Positions 32,534 through 44,578 of a stretch of DNA of 64,000 nt are shown one piece after another. How positions within the stretch are numbered: the stretch's first letter is position 1; each line of letters opens with the position of its first letter. The notes beneath the pieces were generated by a model. The model made no database searches and was not told the origin of the DNA. It saw only the letters and a program-made list of their open reading frames with translations. Origin of the DNA: Polytrichum commune (lineage: Eukaryota > Streptophyta > Polytrichopsida > Polytrichales > Polytrichaceae); NCBI GenBank assembly GCA_950295325.1, contig OX485804.1:23624001-23688000 (forward strand), in the 5' to 3' direction. The position numbers and the translations under genes were made by a program.

Positions 32534-33379
32534 TACAGTCTGCCCTCTATATCTGTTAACAATGGGGAGTGGAAATTTTCTCAACACATATAGAATGTTA
32601 ACACTTAAACAAATACAAAGTTTAACAAACAAGAAGATAACACTTATAAATGTAATGCAATTAAAATACTATTCTGATATCAAATGAAGTTTCAAAATAC
32701 GAGGAGTTTCGTTCAAACTCCATTCCTCTAGGATGGAAGACGCCATTTATAGAGGTATGTTGGAGTTGATTCACATGAGAAAGATTAATCTCTTTCTCAA
32801 CAATATCTTTTTCTTATGGGCCAAACTAAACTCTGAAGTCTTTCCCATCTCTACTTCCTTTAGATTTAATAAAACATAGTTTTTAATTGATCCTAAACAA
32901 TAGGGACACAATCTATCCAAAAAAAAAAACAACACCCTTAAAATTCCGGAGATTTGGAAGGCACATTTTGGACCATCATAACTCACTCGTTAGATGTTGG
33001 AATTCAACATATCTATTATTGTTGGGATTGTCTTTTCAAATAGGTTTCTAATGTTATGCAATTTGACCTACAAATCCTAAAGTCAGGAGCAACATTCTCA
33101 AGAGTTTGAGCACTAGTACATGGTGGTTCAAGCAACTAAGACTTCATCATTTTTCATTGGGCATTATTTGTAAGTTTTGTTTGATATGTTACATTGTATG
33201 ATATTATATAGTATAATAGTAAGTTAACAAATATAGAGGGCAAATATACAAAGAGGGAAGTAGACATTCAAGTAACACTTAATGTCTTTGTAGTCTCCCC
33301 AAGTAGGGAGTAGAGAAAAAGTTCATACTCATGAATTTTTAGCACTTATAGAGGTAACACAAATAGAGGGCAAATTGTA
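32534..33379. mobile_element. Pogo-like non-autonomous element 1
   Basis: Ends CAGTCTGCCCTCTAT and aatagagggcaaattg are imperfect inverted repeats flanked by TA (32534-32535 and 33378-33379), giving an 842-bp element. The CAGT...CCTCTATA end is the pattern of plant pogo/Emigrant-type Tc1/mariner elements. 'Gttaac(a)' and 'tatagagg' motifs recur near both ends. No transposase remains. Confidence 0.75.
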
Positions 33380-34921
33380 CTTATAGAAGACATTACATTG
33401 GCTTTATTCATGGCAGATGGTGAGTTAGGTATTTGAACATGTCATAATGCACAAATATAATATATTCAAATAGAGAATAGGTGCATCTTGACTTGCAATG
33501 GGGGAGAAAGTTTATGTCACATGTACTATTGGAGGGGCTTCCCAATACAATCTTCAATTTGCACATATGGAAGTATATGAGACGAATATAATATATATGC
33601 CTGTGAACCAGTATTCGTGAATGTAAGCTTGCTCCTAAAACAAGTTTAATGAAGTGGAGGTTAGGCATTTGGTCCTATTATGGGCACTTCTAGCTCCCAC
33701 ATACAATGTTGATTATTGTATCAAATTAGGATTTGACTCATCTAGCCAACAATTATGACTCACATGAATTGTCATTTCCAAGTATCAAAATTTGTAACAT
33801 GCCAAAGTGAGAATTATCTTTCCCTAAAAGTGATCATGTAGGCTCTCTCAGTTGTGCTAATCACTTTAACATGTGCCTTTTGGTGTCCGTTCTTCACTAC
33901 AAACCTTGCCATGTACCACTTCAACATAGATATCCCATTACATAGAGTGATCATATAAGACCTACATAAAGTAGACATGTCTTGTTCAAACACCTACTTT
34001 TGGATAGGTGCAAAATGGTTCAATATTCCCCTAAGACAAATACTTAAGGCATTATTCTAAGGATTAGCACAAAGTCTCCCTGGTTGAGATAGCCACAAAG
34101 TCAACACCTACCACCCACTAAACACTAGCAACTTTGACACACCTATATAACCACTTAAAAAGATTGCATATATGCTCTTTGAAAATTCGCCATAAAGTGA
34201 GGTTTAACCACTTCACTGTGTTCTTTAACATCGGATTTGTATCAAATTTGTTAATCGATTAGAAGGAAAAAAACTTACATTCTTGCACATTAGAAGAGGC
34301 CAAACCTCGTAGAAGTAACTGTAATAGGCTCCCCCTAGCTCACATTACATAGGAAAGGTCTGCTCTCGTGCGAAATCCGCTAATTTCCACCCACTTGTCA
34401 AATGAGAATTTGCTAACTAGATTCCACAAAGTTAACAGACACGACAAATGTGTGACTCGATCGCTGCCCCCCTGATGTCTTGTACATGGACCCCCCACAT
34501 AGATACTTTAATTTTGACTGATTACAGCATAGACCTCGAAACCAGGCCAAGGAGCGCGTACGAGTTCCCGCATCACGGCTTGTAAGATTAGGATCATTGT
34601 ACGGCTGCCGATGCACAATATGCATAACTGTTGGCATTATCAAGCAGCCACAGGCCCCACAAAATGATTCGATCTTGTGGTTGGCCTCATCTGCGATGTT
34701 GCACAGACAAGCGAGAAAATTGCTCCCAGTTCCATTCAATAGTTATGGGCATAAAATCTAAAGGGATAAAACGTGCCCAAAAATTGGAACAAGTGCCAAA
34801 AATTGGGTGCGTAGGGCGTAACAGGTGATGTTAATATGATGACTGTAATATATCACAAAGTGCCAGGTTAGAGGCGCGTCAGAAAGTTTAGTTAAGGTCA
34901 CCATTAATAGCACTTACAACA
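33380..34921. other. Spacer between the two pogo-like elements
   Basis: No gene is supported. A minus-strand frame at 34,413-34,739 is Cys-rich but matches no family that I know. A weak R1-like repeat fragment lies near 33,840. Confidence 0.5.
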
Positions 34922-35700
34922 TACAGTCTACCCTCTATAAATGTTAACCCTCGGGAGTGGATCAAAGTTAACATTTATAGAGGTGTTAACAGTTAACAAT
35001 TATAAAATTACTTTTTGGAGCAATATACAAATCTTAACATTTATAAATATAAGCAATTGTGAAGAGTCCTTGTGAGAGAATACCATTCATAAAATTGCAA
35101 ACCCAATCAAAACTTTATTCAATATCAACTTTACAAATCACGGGTGAAGTATGAATCAATGGTTCTTTGGTGAGATTCATCTGCATGCACAACTTGCAAA
35201 TATTTCTCAATCTGCACCAACAAACCCACATACTTGGACACATCACATGAACGTGATTCCATGTACCTTCTAATGGTACCAAAACTAGATTGCAAGTCAC
35301 TATAAGATGGAATGGGTTCCACCTCACACTCCTCTCCCTCACAATCATCATCTGTGACATTAGAAGTCCCACCAATAGAGCCTAAAACATCCCATACATC
35401 CTCTTCGGTGACCTCATATGGATTGTTCAAATAAAAGTTTACTTCGTATTGCACATACTCTTGTGCCTCCATTCTTGAACTTCCATCACTAGAACTATTA
35501 GTAGTTTTTATCATCCATATTATGGTTGTATTTCAGTCGTTAACATTTATAGAGTCAAATTTACAAAGAAGGGAGTACCATTTTGTTAACAATTAACACG
35601 TTTAACATTTATAGTGTGCAATATGTGGGGAGTAGAAGAAAGTTAACATTTAGAGAGGGTTAACACTTATAGGTGTAACATTTATAGAGGGTGGACTGTA
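34922..35700. mobile_element. Pogo-like element 2 with transposase remnant
   Basis: Ends CAGTCTACCCTCTATAAATG and the near-complement catttatagagggtggactg lie inside TA target duplications (34922-34923 and 35699-35700), giving 775 bp. Subterminal 'gttaacattta' units recur several times on both sides. The centre holds a minus-strand frame that resembles the C-terminus of a pogo transposase. Confidence 0.85.
35131..35514 (-). CDS. C-terminal remnant of a pogo-like transposase
   Basis: A 127-codon frame with ATG at 35514 fills the middle of pogo-like element 2. It is acidic (DDDCEGEECEVE). Its end, LQSSFGTIRRYMESR followed later by HQRTIDSYFTRDL, resembles the tail of plant pogo/jerky-type (DDE_1) transposases, which often end in a TI..(Y/F)F motif. 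The DNA-binding and catalytic parts are absent, so it cannot be an active transposase. It may be the last exon left after internal deletion. The resemblance is from memory of the family and is moderate. Confidence 0.5.
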   Translation of the reverse strand: MIKTTNSSSDGSSRMEAQEYVQYEVNFYLNNPYEVTEEDVWDVLGSIGGTSNVTDDDCEGEECEVEPIPSYSDLQSSFGTIRRYMESRSCDVSKYVGLLVQIEKYLQVVHADESHQRTIDSYFTRDL

Positions 35701-36838
35701 CAAACCTCTGGAACCACTTTTGACATCAACATCTCCTTTCATGACAGAATCTACCTTAAACCCTAAACCCGATGGTGTCTGTAAACCCAAGGTGGACGGT
35801 TGTGAACACTTCTGACATGTATTTGACGCAATGCCATTTTTCCACACAAAGCACCTCTTTATCCTGACCTTCAGCCTATTTTTTCATTGGCAGCTTTATG
35901 CATTGAGATAACAAAGAAAAAGAAATGGTAATGGGCATTGGCAAATTGACTCACAACTAGGAAATTCGCTTTTGTTCACGTAAGCTGATTGTTACCATTT
36001 TACCACTGCTACTGTGGTTTGAATCAGACAAAGCCTACGCACAGAGGAGATGATTTTGTGACTTGTGTGAGCAGATATGCAAGCGATAAATCTCAAGGCT
36101 TTGACATAACCATTACTTCTATATCCATGCTCATGTTGGAATTGCTAGGTAGAAAATCTCTCTCTTCCCATAATCCACATATATGTTTTTGCGTTGTCTG
36201 CAGAGGCTTCGTAAATTCCCCAATAGGAAGTGGGAATTCACAAGGACAAAGAGTTGAGTAGACATCGCCGTAAGACTAGAAAGTAACACAAGGTTTAGTT
36301 TATATAGTTGGTAAGTGAATATGTTACTCCATGAAAGTCAGCGTAACCTTCTCTGACAATGATCTGCAACTTACAGTGGTCACATTCTTTTGAGGAGTTT
36401 CTGTGCACTTTTTCCAAAGGAATGTTTTGGCAAAGTACAAGTACTTTTTAGCCTTTTCACATTAGATGCATGCAAAATACCCTTAAATCATGCTTGATGC
36501 ATGTCTCCTTGTTTCTTGGAAAGCGAAGGCTAGAATCATGGTGATGGGATGCATGCATGCTTTCTTCATCCTTTGTCAATTACAAGATGACTACATGCAC
36601 ACATTACGACCCAATTTAGATCCTATAACCAAAGAGCCCAACTCAGTGCAGGTTTGGTTGACTTTATATAACATCTTTAAATAGGTCACTAGACCATGAT
36701 TTGTTTTGAAAACCTACTACTATCTCAGTGATCACATATCGTACATTCATTTCTTTACTTTCTAGAAGTGAACTAAACCCTCTCCAGTCTATGCATTAAA
36801 CTCGAAATAAGGTGTTACAAAATCTTTGGCCAAGGGTA
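35701..36838. other. Spacer 3' of the PQ-loop gene
   Basis: No gene is supported. This includes the probable 3' untranslated region of the minus-strand PQ-loop gene near 36.8 kb. Confidence 0.5.
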
Positions 36839-39800
36839 CTAGTTCAGTAGCTTGTATGGGCCTGACTCATCATTCGTTGCTTCCTTCTCCTTCAAATTCT
36901 TCATGTAGAAGTAGGCAAATTGGCACAAAATCTGCATACAGGTCAAGGGAAAACTCCAATGATGATAACATTTGCTAGACACTTAGTCTATGGTGAACCT
37001 ACATTTTCATCGTGAGCGGGGTCATTCCCTGCATATTAGAAAATTATGTCCAATATAGTTTTCCAAGGTAATTTTTTTTTATGGTCTTCAGAACATTTTC
37101 GAATTTTGTGAATTCATTTTGGGAATAAACTAAGGGTATTCCAAGAATATTGACCAAATATACAAAATATCCCGTGCATATGTGCATTACTCCATAGCTA
37201 CCTAAAAAAGCATCCCCTTTATCTCAAATGGTTTATATCTCTATAAGGAAGTGACCCCTTGGGATTTTGATGCGAGATTAGTCTCATGTCAAATGCAAAA
37301 TGACGCTTGAATTCAACGTGAAAAGGATACAAATATGTCAAGGAGGACACAAACTCCAGCATCCACCAGCCATGCCATATTTGGCTTCAGCTGTGACCAA
37401 TCCAAGCTCCGCACCAAAATACTGCATCCAGATTCCAAAACACTTGTCACAAAACAAGCTAAAAAAATAAAAATTATACCTCAGATTTGATTAGACCAGG
37501 AAGAAAGAAAAAACCTGATGTTTCATGTATGCCTTACCTTCCCACATATGTCATGTTCCCGAGTAACGCAAACACAAACATCAGTGGGTTCAATCCCTGC
37601 AATTCACAGTCAAAACATGGATGTTAGCAAAACCACCACCAAATCACACTCGGCTTGCAGATGTGGAGAAAAATCAACATCAACAAATACTCTATAAAGT
37701 TAATTTAGTACCTCAACTGTGCCTCTCTTCATCTGCGTTGTTGATAGGGCCGGGTCGTGTCCATGTCACATGGCATTACAGTAATGAGAGTCACTTCATT
37801 GCTCCAAAAGGTGGATAAATCAGGATGTGTGAAATGAAATAAGCTGATGAAACATTAAAGAAAGAATATTACGTTTAGCCAAATCTGCGGTAGGCGACCA
37901 CCCATGTAAATGGATGCCATGATCCAGCCAAAGACCTCACCCAGGGGAGAAATCTCCTCCTGCAGGAGCCTTGGCCAAAGACCATTCATTGGTGATGATG
38001 TTTGATTCAATGCTTGGCGACCTGCATTCGTAGTTCCAGTAAAACCCCCGGAAGACGCACTACGGTTCACAAATGAGCTTAAGCCCAATGAGCCAACTAT
38101 CAATACACTGGGCGCCACCTGCACACATCCATCAGGCCCCAAAAAAATATTACTTCCACATACTCTTGAGATTCTAAGATGTCATCAAGAACTGGTAAGA
38201 GTATGAAATGTTCAATTCTTCTTCTTCTTTTCTTCTTTTTATAAATTTTTTTATAATATTTAAGGTGCAATTACACACAACGACAATGGCTAAGTTGGAA
38301 TTTGGGCCCACAACTACCAAAAAAATTGGTTTAAACACAACAACTCTCGTAGTTGAAGAGTGGAATGTGACCTCAATGATCATCCCTCCTACTAGTGCAA
38401 TTGGAGTGGAAACGAGCAGTATATGGATTATAATGGAAAGGTTGTCTAAGAGTAATTGCCTCATACAAATCCTCTCGCATGCTTTGCCCTTGGAAATCTC
38501 TTCCGGTCTTACATAGTGACTACAAACAAAATAGAGCCAAAGAAAGTAAACTACAACCATTGCAAATACTCCCAAGTACACCTTGTAGCGTAGATGGGCA
38601 AGTACGTAATTGTGGTTCTGGTTGTCATCAATGCAGCTTTTTCCCTGCTCATCCCTTCAAAAAATAGAACCAAAGAAAGTAAACTACAACCTTAAACCAC
38701 CAAATCGATGGTTGTCTGTCAAAACCCACCTAAAAGATTCAGGTGCTGCTATAAAACAAGAAGAAATGCAAAAAGCACGGAGAAATACATACCGTCCGCA
38801 ATAATGAAGAGGAGAGCGCCCCAGGCGAGTGACGGTGAGGACGTGATCCAATCAAGATAGGTTCACCGGATTCCTCTCTTGATAGCAAGTAACTGTTGTG
38901 GACTCCAGCAGAGCCCCTTGATCCTACACTATAAGAGCCTACTGGTGGGGCATAGCTGCTTGCAAGCGACCTCGCGGACCTGCACTCCCAAATGGAATTT
39001 CATCATAGGCAATACATTCATGTATCACAAGGAATAACCTCCAAACTTTGTTTCGGATGCGTGTTAATGATGGTTTCTTCCGGAGAAACCACTTTTGCTA
39101 ATGATGACAACATTGCCATTTTGGTTAGGGGCCAGATTCAAGGCACGAGGCGTTTATCTTAAGTTGTTCATAGGGATTCGACGTCCAACAAACCAAGCTT
39201 AAGCCATAATTGTGAAATCATAGTTTATGTGCGATAGCGCATAATGAGATTCTACATATTAAAATTATCTCTTTAGCCTCAAAATTTTCTTAAGGAAGGA
39301 GGATGAAGAAGTGGAAGCGAGAAAGTACGTGTAGTAAAGCTGGTCTCTGTTGCCAGGTGAGCTTCCAAGAGGAGTGCCATGATGTGGAACCCTAATGTTT
39401 GTTGGCTGGCTTGTGGCCGGGCTGGAGTCTGAATGCTCAGCTATGGACTCTGGGATCAAAATCGGTTTCTGCGCCTCCACATCCTGCTTTCGCACCTGCA
39501 AAAAGTATAACCAGAATTTTTTTAATTTTAAAAGAAAAGAAAAGACAGCTACCTGCAGGATTGTCAAAACCACAACGACAACAAATAGGAACATGCTTGA
39601 TACCAATTCCAAGCAAAGCATGCAACCTGTAATAATAACTCCCAGGGCACTGACCTCAGGAAACAAGTCTTCGACTTCAACTGGGGCGCGTGCCCACAGG
39701 TGAGCAACGTGGTCGTAGTAGATTGTTTGCAACACCAACACAATTGTCGTGAATGTGTAGAGCTGGATTGAACACATAAAAAATTAAAATTAAATTAAAA

Positions 39801-41002
39801 AAGTGAACCAAACCAGATTAGAACACCGCTTTGAATCTGCCTCGCTTCTTAATCAGCAAGATTCTTATGTCTTGTTACGACTCTAATTCATGACTGGATG
39901 GCAGGATGATCAGTACATTGCATTTGTATCAGTGAGCAAAATGCCTAAAGGCTGACAACAACAGAAACTTGCGCCTGAGAACAGGGAAGGTTGAAAGGCA
40001 TACAATGGCCATGAAGAATTGAGTTGGGAGCTGCAACACACAAAATTCCACCACCACCACCACCACCAAACCCCCCAAAATTTTGTGTCAAACTACATGC
40101 ACCCAAAGTGACAACATTTTTGTGGCTTTCTTGAAAGCAGAGCAGAATTCCACTCCCAACCGAAACAAAACTGGCAGGACAGGCGGTGGATGATCTTGTC
40201 AACTGGGAAAATCACTATTCTTTAAATGCAGAGGAAGAAAGGAATCCCCAAGTTAGACAGTGAGGACTTACTGTGGCTGGTTCCAAGTAACAACCCAGAA
40301 GGTTGAACACATCCCTGCACATTCACAAATCCACAATAATTACATTGAATGCACGGAGCCAAACCAAAATATATCCTCCCCTTCAATTCTGGACCTTCCA
40401 GAGCTAGCTAGATTGAGTCATCGTATCACTAACTATCTTGTATGGCTACCAAAACCATAGAGAATCGTCTGAACGCCCAATGCAGTGGCAGTCACGTCCT
40501 AGTAAAACTAAATAACAAAAACATTCATCTGCTTGCAACCAGCATCTCCTTCTACCTACTTGAACTGCCAATCCGGGTATGGTGAGTTAACCCGAGAACA
40601 CAATTCACAAACTCTGAATATTTTTAGGACCAGAAGGAGAGGGTAAATTGAACTAGACTAGGCACAGCGCTGTTAGAATGATGCTATGTAGATATGGCGA
40701 CATTGATTTTGATTTTGATTCCATTGAAAAACTACAATAGTCGTTACTTACCCAACGACCCACGTCATGAGAAAGAGGAGGGAGACACCCTCGGTAGACT
40801 TGTCACGGAAGTTGGTTAGAATTTGAGGCACTTCGGCGACACCCCAGCTGACGACACTCATCAAGCCCAAGGCTAGTGAGAATCTGTCCCGGGTACTGCA
40901 CACGCAGTCCCGCAGATACCTCTGCACCCACTTCACGCACGGCTTCTCTACCGGACACTGCGGCATCGGCCCCACTATACCCCCTTGCACCATCACCTTC
41001 AT
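36839..41002 (-). CDS. PQ-loop repeat membrane protein (PQLC2/LAAT-1-like)
   Basis: Eleven minus-strand exons close in phase to 430 aa: 41002-40752, 40314-40272, 40030-40004, 39762-39655, 39495-39329, 38979-38793, 38118-37873, 37732-37712, 37596-37538, 37421-37331 and 36931-36839. Family members are seven-helix proteins of the lysosome or vacuole membrane; PQLC2/LAAT-1 export cationic amino acids. PQ motif 1 is VPQILTNFRDKSTEGVS (PQ at 59-60). PQ motif 2 is LPQIWLN-MKRGTVE-GLNP (PQ at 338-339). A hydrophilic Ser-rich loop (about 145-320) separates the halves, as in plant homologues. Exon 3 (27 nt, LPTQFFMAI) and exon 8 (21 nt, MKRGTVE) are micro-exons. The true ATG is at 41002; an in-frame TTG precedes it. 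Substrate and location are inferred from the family. Confidence 0.93.
38225..38720 (+). repeat. Repeat R2, copy in a PQ-loop gene intron
   Basis: It lies in the intron between exons 6 and 7 of the minus-strand gene. It matches the MSH1 intron 6 copy. An internal sub-block around 'gagccaaagaaagtaaactacaacc' occurs twice (about 38,535 and 38,670). Confidence 0.65.
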
Positions 41003-41619
41003 CTTCACCCCACTCCCCAAAACTAGTACTTAGACTTATTCAGTTACAGCAACCTCACCAAAGAGTTCCTCGAACAACAGACAGCACTGTGCCCGTCTCC
41101 GGAAACTCTGCCGTGGAAATGGTTTGTGTAAGTCTAGAAGTAGAATGAATGGGGGGATACTATCTAATCTAATCCTCCCTCCCCCTGCCCTCCCTCAAGG
41201 CAGAGCAAAAAGTGTCGGAAGTGGCTTGCAAGTAGTCCAGATCGCTCACCACCCTTCGCCTCAGCTTCGAGATTAATGTCACCACCGAGCTGCCCATGTA
41301 AAGTATGGACTTGGCTCTCTTCCGACTCTCTTACCGCATTAAACGAAACCGACTCCACCTGGCGCTGTCGCTACTAGCCACAGGCAGCCGGCTCAAACTA
41401 GCTCACAAAAAGGACCCGTCGTCTCCGATGACTCTCTTCTTCCCACAACAATAATACAATGCGCTTGCATTGCGCAAACACTCACATGCATCATCTTCCC
41501 ATTTCATCCCACGCCTAACCCAAGCCAGCCCACTACATATGAGCAAACTTCAGGCACGCAGGCAGGAATTGATGCAGCGAGAGAGAAGTTGTAGATGATC
41601 TATGTTACGACAAAAGGAG
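41003..41619. promoter_or_regulatory. Probable 5' leader/proximal region of the PQ-loop gene
   Basis: It lies directly upstream of the PQ-loop ATG on the minus strand. The sequence is C/T- and G/A-skewed with CT-rich runs but shows no obvious TATA box. A short leader intron cannot be excluded. Confidence 0.35.
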
Positions 41620-41914
41620 TCGTGCGGAGGGAGGCGGAGGCGAGAGATGGCGAGAGCGTGTGCGCGAGCGGGAGGAGAGCACGCAGAGGGGGGATGAGAT
41701 GGCGAGGAGCGGCGGCGGCTGCCGTGAATGTTCCGCTCGAAAGCGCAGACGGAGCAGCAATCCCAGCTACGTCGTCGTCGTCGTTCTGGGACTCAGGCTC
41801 CTTTTCTTTGCTTCTGCTCCTTCGTCGTCGCCCGGCCGCAGACGATCGCGGGGAGCGGGCCACGACGCCTCCTGCCTAGCGACGACGGTGGGGAGAGGTC
41901 GTTATCGAGTGTAA
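41620..41914. promoter_or_regulatory. GC- and CpG-rich island upstream of the PQ-loop gene
   Basis: This is the most GC- and CpG-rich stretch of the right half, with repeated CGTCGTCG and GGCGG tracts. Open frames on both strands reflect base composition (Arg/Ser/Ala-rich). It probably marks the transcription start area or first untranslated exon of the PQ-loop gene. A divergent transcript is another option. Confidence 0.4.
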
Positions 41915-42024
41915 AGTCTTCCATCAGATTTCAGCCATTGGATGGATGCGCGGCAGGATCTACGGCTCATATGCCATTATGTTTGAAGTCCCGCCTCGAT
42001 CCACGGCACGAAATTATGTTGTGT

Positions 42025-42186
42025 AATGCCATGGCCACACATACTGGTGGGCATAGCTAGTGGATGGCTCCTGACAATGTGGGTTGTGAACGGGTACAAC
42101 TTCCCTGCGTTATGTTACATCCAGCGGTCCATACTGGTGGGAGTCATCCACTGGTTGTGCCCACCAGTAGGTGTGGCCAAGGCATA
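42025..42186. repeat. Foldback MITE of 162 bp
   Basis: Left arm 'atgccatggccacac.tactggtgggca' pairs with right arm 'tgcccaccagtaggtgtggcc'; the outer bases pair imperfectly. No target duplication was resolved. Confidence 0.7.
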
Positions 42187-42497
42187 AGGTGCGCCCGCTT
42201 TTGCTAAAGAGAAATATGAGCTAGGGTTTTGCGTGATAGGTAGTGGTTGGAGGGGAGTGCATTATGGGGAATAAGGACCCGTGCGAGAGGCAACAGTCAA
42301 GGATAGGTCTTCGTGTTCCTATAGTGCACTCTCCCGAATGCATTACCGAACGTAAAGACCCGAGAATGGATTTTAACTAATATGATTGGTTGGAGAAATG
42401 GAATGCCGAATCATGATGCACTTTGAAATACATGGGGTGCATTACACAAAGTAAGGGTACCTCATAGTGCGAAGGGGAAGTTGGCTTGGGTCGTTAC

Positions 42498-42520
42498 GAG
42501 GAGGAGGAGGAGGAGGAGGA
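42498..42520 (+). repeat. GAG triplet microsatellite
   Basis: About 7.7 perfect GAG units. Confidence 0.9.
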
Positions 42521-42745
42521 TGGTGATGCCTATGGCATGCACCATCCGCAACTTATCAGGGCGGGTTTGTACTAGGCTGCAAGACCAAAGAGACTCCAAA
42601 GCCGAGCGATCCTATTGGTTGAGAGCAAAATTCTCGACCCGAAGAATTTACACTAGGCTTCGAGTCCAAGGTATGGAGAAATGAAATGGCGCTAATGTGG
42701 CGTCATTTTCCCTCGACCGTTCTCCCTCGAGAAAATACTCCTCCT

Positions 42746-42900
42746 AGTTTGAGGAACCAATCTTCAAGCGTGAATCCAATCCCAAGTCTAAAAGTAAGGT
42801 CCATTGAGGGATGATGTGGACCCCTAAGATGCCATGAGAAACAACCCTTGTTTTTGCACTCCAGATTGGACTCAAACTTGAAGACTAGTTCCTCAAACCA
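42746..42900. repeat. Foldback MITE of 155 bp
   Basis: Left arm 'gtttgaggaaccaatcttca' pairs with right 'gaagactagttcctcaaac'; the pairing extends inward through 'gaatccaatc' and 'gattggactc'. No coding capacity. Confidence 0.7.
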
Positions 42901-43782
42901 AAAATGATTTCATTTTTTTTAAAGTTTATTTTATACACTTAAATGAAGACCGCCAAGATTTTGATGCGAAGGTGAGACCTCATTAATGCCTCTTCATTTT
43001 TCTAGTACGTTGAACACGTACCCTAGTGTAAACTCCTAGGATTCAAATTGTTGCTCTCAATTAATAGGAAGGATCACTCGGTTTTGGAGTTTCTTTGATG
43101 TTGGACCCTCATGCAAACCCACCTTGGATATTGATCCATGATGATGGGAACCGTGCCAAGTCCAACTTATAAAGTGGAGAGAACCAAATGAAAATAAAAG
43201 CATGCGTAGCTTGAAAAAGATTTGACAATACTTGCATCTTCATTGACCCATGCCTTGCATCATAAGGGATAGTACGATATGACATCTCGGAGGCCACTTA
43301 TCTATACTAGAAGTACCATGCATATGTCGCAATGAAATCGATATTTCTATATGGAGCTTTTGTAGTTACAAATATGGTTCATGAATTGTCGTGATTGGTT
43401 TTTAGAAACTACTTTTTCTTTGTCATCATGACTCAGCTTTCCTCTTTCATGATTGAAATATATAAATCTTGATTACTAGAGAAAATTTCTAAATAAGAAA
43501 TACAATTGTAGTACTGAAATTTTCATTTTGTGGAGTTTTGAATCTTATGGTGCTCGATTCTAGAGATTTCATATATAACGTTATAAGTTTTTGGGGTGGT
43601 ATGCCATGTTTAGGTGGACATTCCATTAGGGTTTTGATGATGTGTTTTAGGATATTTAAAAAAATTAGTTCCCTATGGAGTGTTCATTGACAACGCTGTC
43701 GTGATGTAAATACGTACACTATATAGATGTGTACATATTTAATATTGCATTGTGAGTCTTGGTCTTGGAGAAAAATAATAAA

Positions 43783-43965
43783 GAATAGAAGTAGATTACT
43801 TTTTTTATTTACTCATAGTTTATTATAGTTATCATTACCTAAGGATAGAAGTGGATAGAAGTTGCTTACCTTTATGTTTACTCATAGTTACTTTTAAGTT
43901 ACCTTTACCAAATGATAGAAATAGATTACCTTTTTATTTACTCATAGTTTATTTTTGTCTTTTAG
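43783..43965 (+). repeat. Imperfect tandem repeat, about 3 x 60-70 bp
   Basis: Three diverged units share 'gatagaagtagattacctt' and 'tttactcatagtta'. They start near 43,786, 43,854 and 43,914. Confidence 0.65.
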
Positions 43966-44549
43966 TTATCTTGAGTTACTTTGGACCAATGGGTGATTAG
44001 AAGCCATATGATGAGGATAAGAGAGAACTTTGTCTCTCGCATGGATAGGGAGAGGTGGTGAAGGAAAGATGTTATGTGATTATTGTGGGAGAGAAGTTGT
44101 AGAGAGAGAGAAGTGGATTCGAAGCTCACGGTGTGAGTTGTTTTGAGAAGAATATGAAATAAAATACGAGGGATTTGTGATTCATGAGAGATCTCACTTG
44201 TTGTTTTGGAAGTTAGCAATCAAGATTTGTGCTTGTTTGAGTGGAAGGAAGTCTGTTGGTTCTTAAAAGAAGAGCTGAGACTTCGACCGACCATAGAAGA
44301 CGGACAGATTAAAGAATTGAAGGCTTCAAGACTCGAATGTGTGGTTGCTTGTGGCACGTTGTCTTTTTCTTGTGTGTGTGATTCCAAGCCGGTTTTGGAG
44401 GCTAGTTGCATTTCATTTCTGCATCGTAATTTGTTTCCTGTGTGACAACGAAGTGGGATTAATCACCCACAAGGTTGTTTTATGTCGTTCCCACTGGTGA
44501 GGCGCGATTGCTGGTCACCGTGGGTTTGAAAGTTTAGGAGCCAATCTTT

Positions 44550-44578
44550 CGGACGTCAGCTCGTGTTCTGACGTCCCG
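44550..44578. repeat. Small palindrome with two TGACGTC cores
   Basis: CGGACGTCAG and its complement CTGACGTCCG-like arm (ctgacgtcccg) are separated by 8 nt. TGACGTC is a bZIP (TGA/CREB-type) binding core in plants. No gene lies close by, so function is doubtful; the surrounding sequence looks like a decayed repeat. Confidence 0.35.

Noticed and set aside
34413-34739. Cys-rich 108-codon minus-strand frame
   Set aside because: No recognisable motif, no splice or promoter context, and it sits in repeat-rich spacer. Length alone is not enough.
36839-41002. SWEET/MtN3 sugar transporter
   Set aside because: The paired PQ motifs, the long hydrophilic central loop and VPQILTNFRDKSTEGVS fit the PQLC2/LAAT-1 type of PQ-loop protein rather than SWEETs.
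41595-42060. Several Arg/Ser/Ala-rich frames on both strands
   Set aside because: They come from GC-rich composition of a probable promoter/leader region and overlap one another in several frames.
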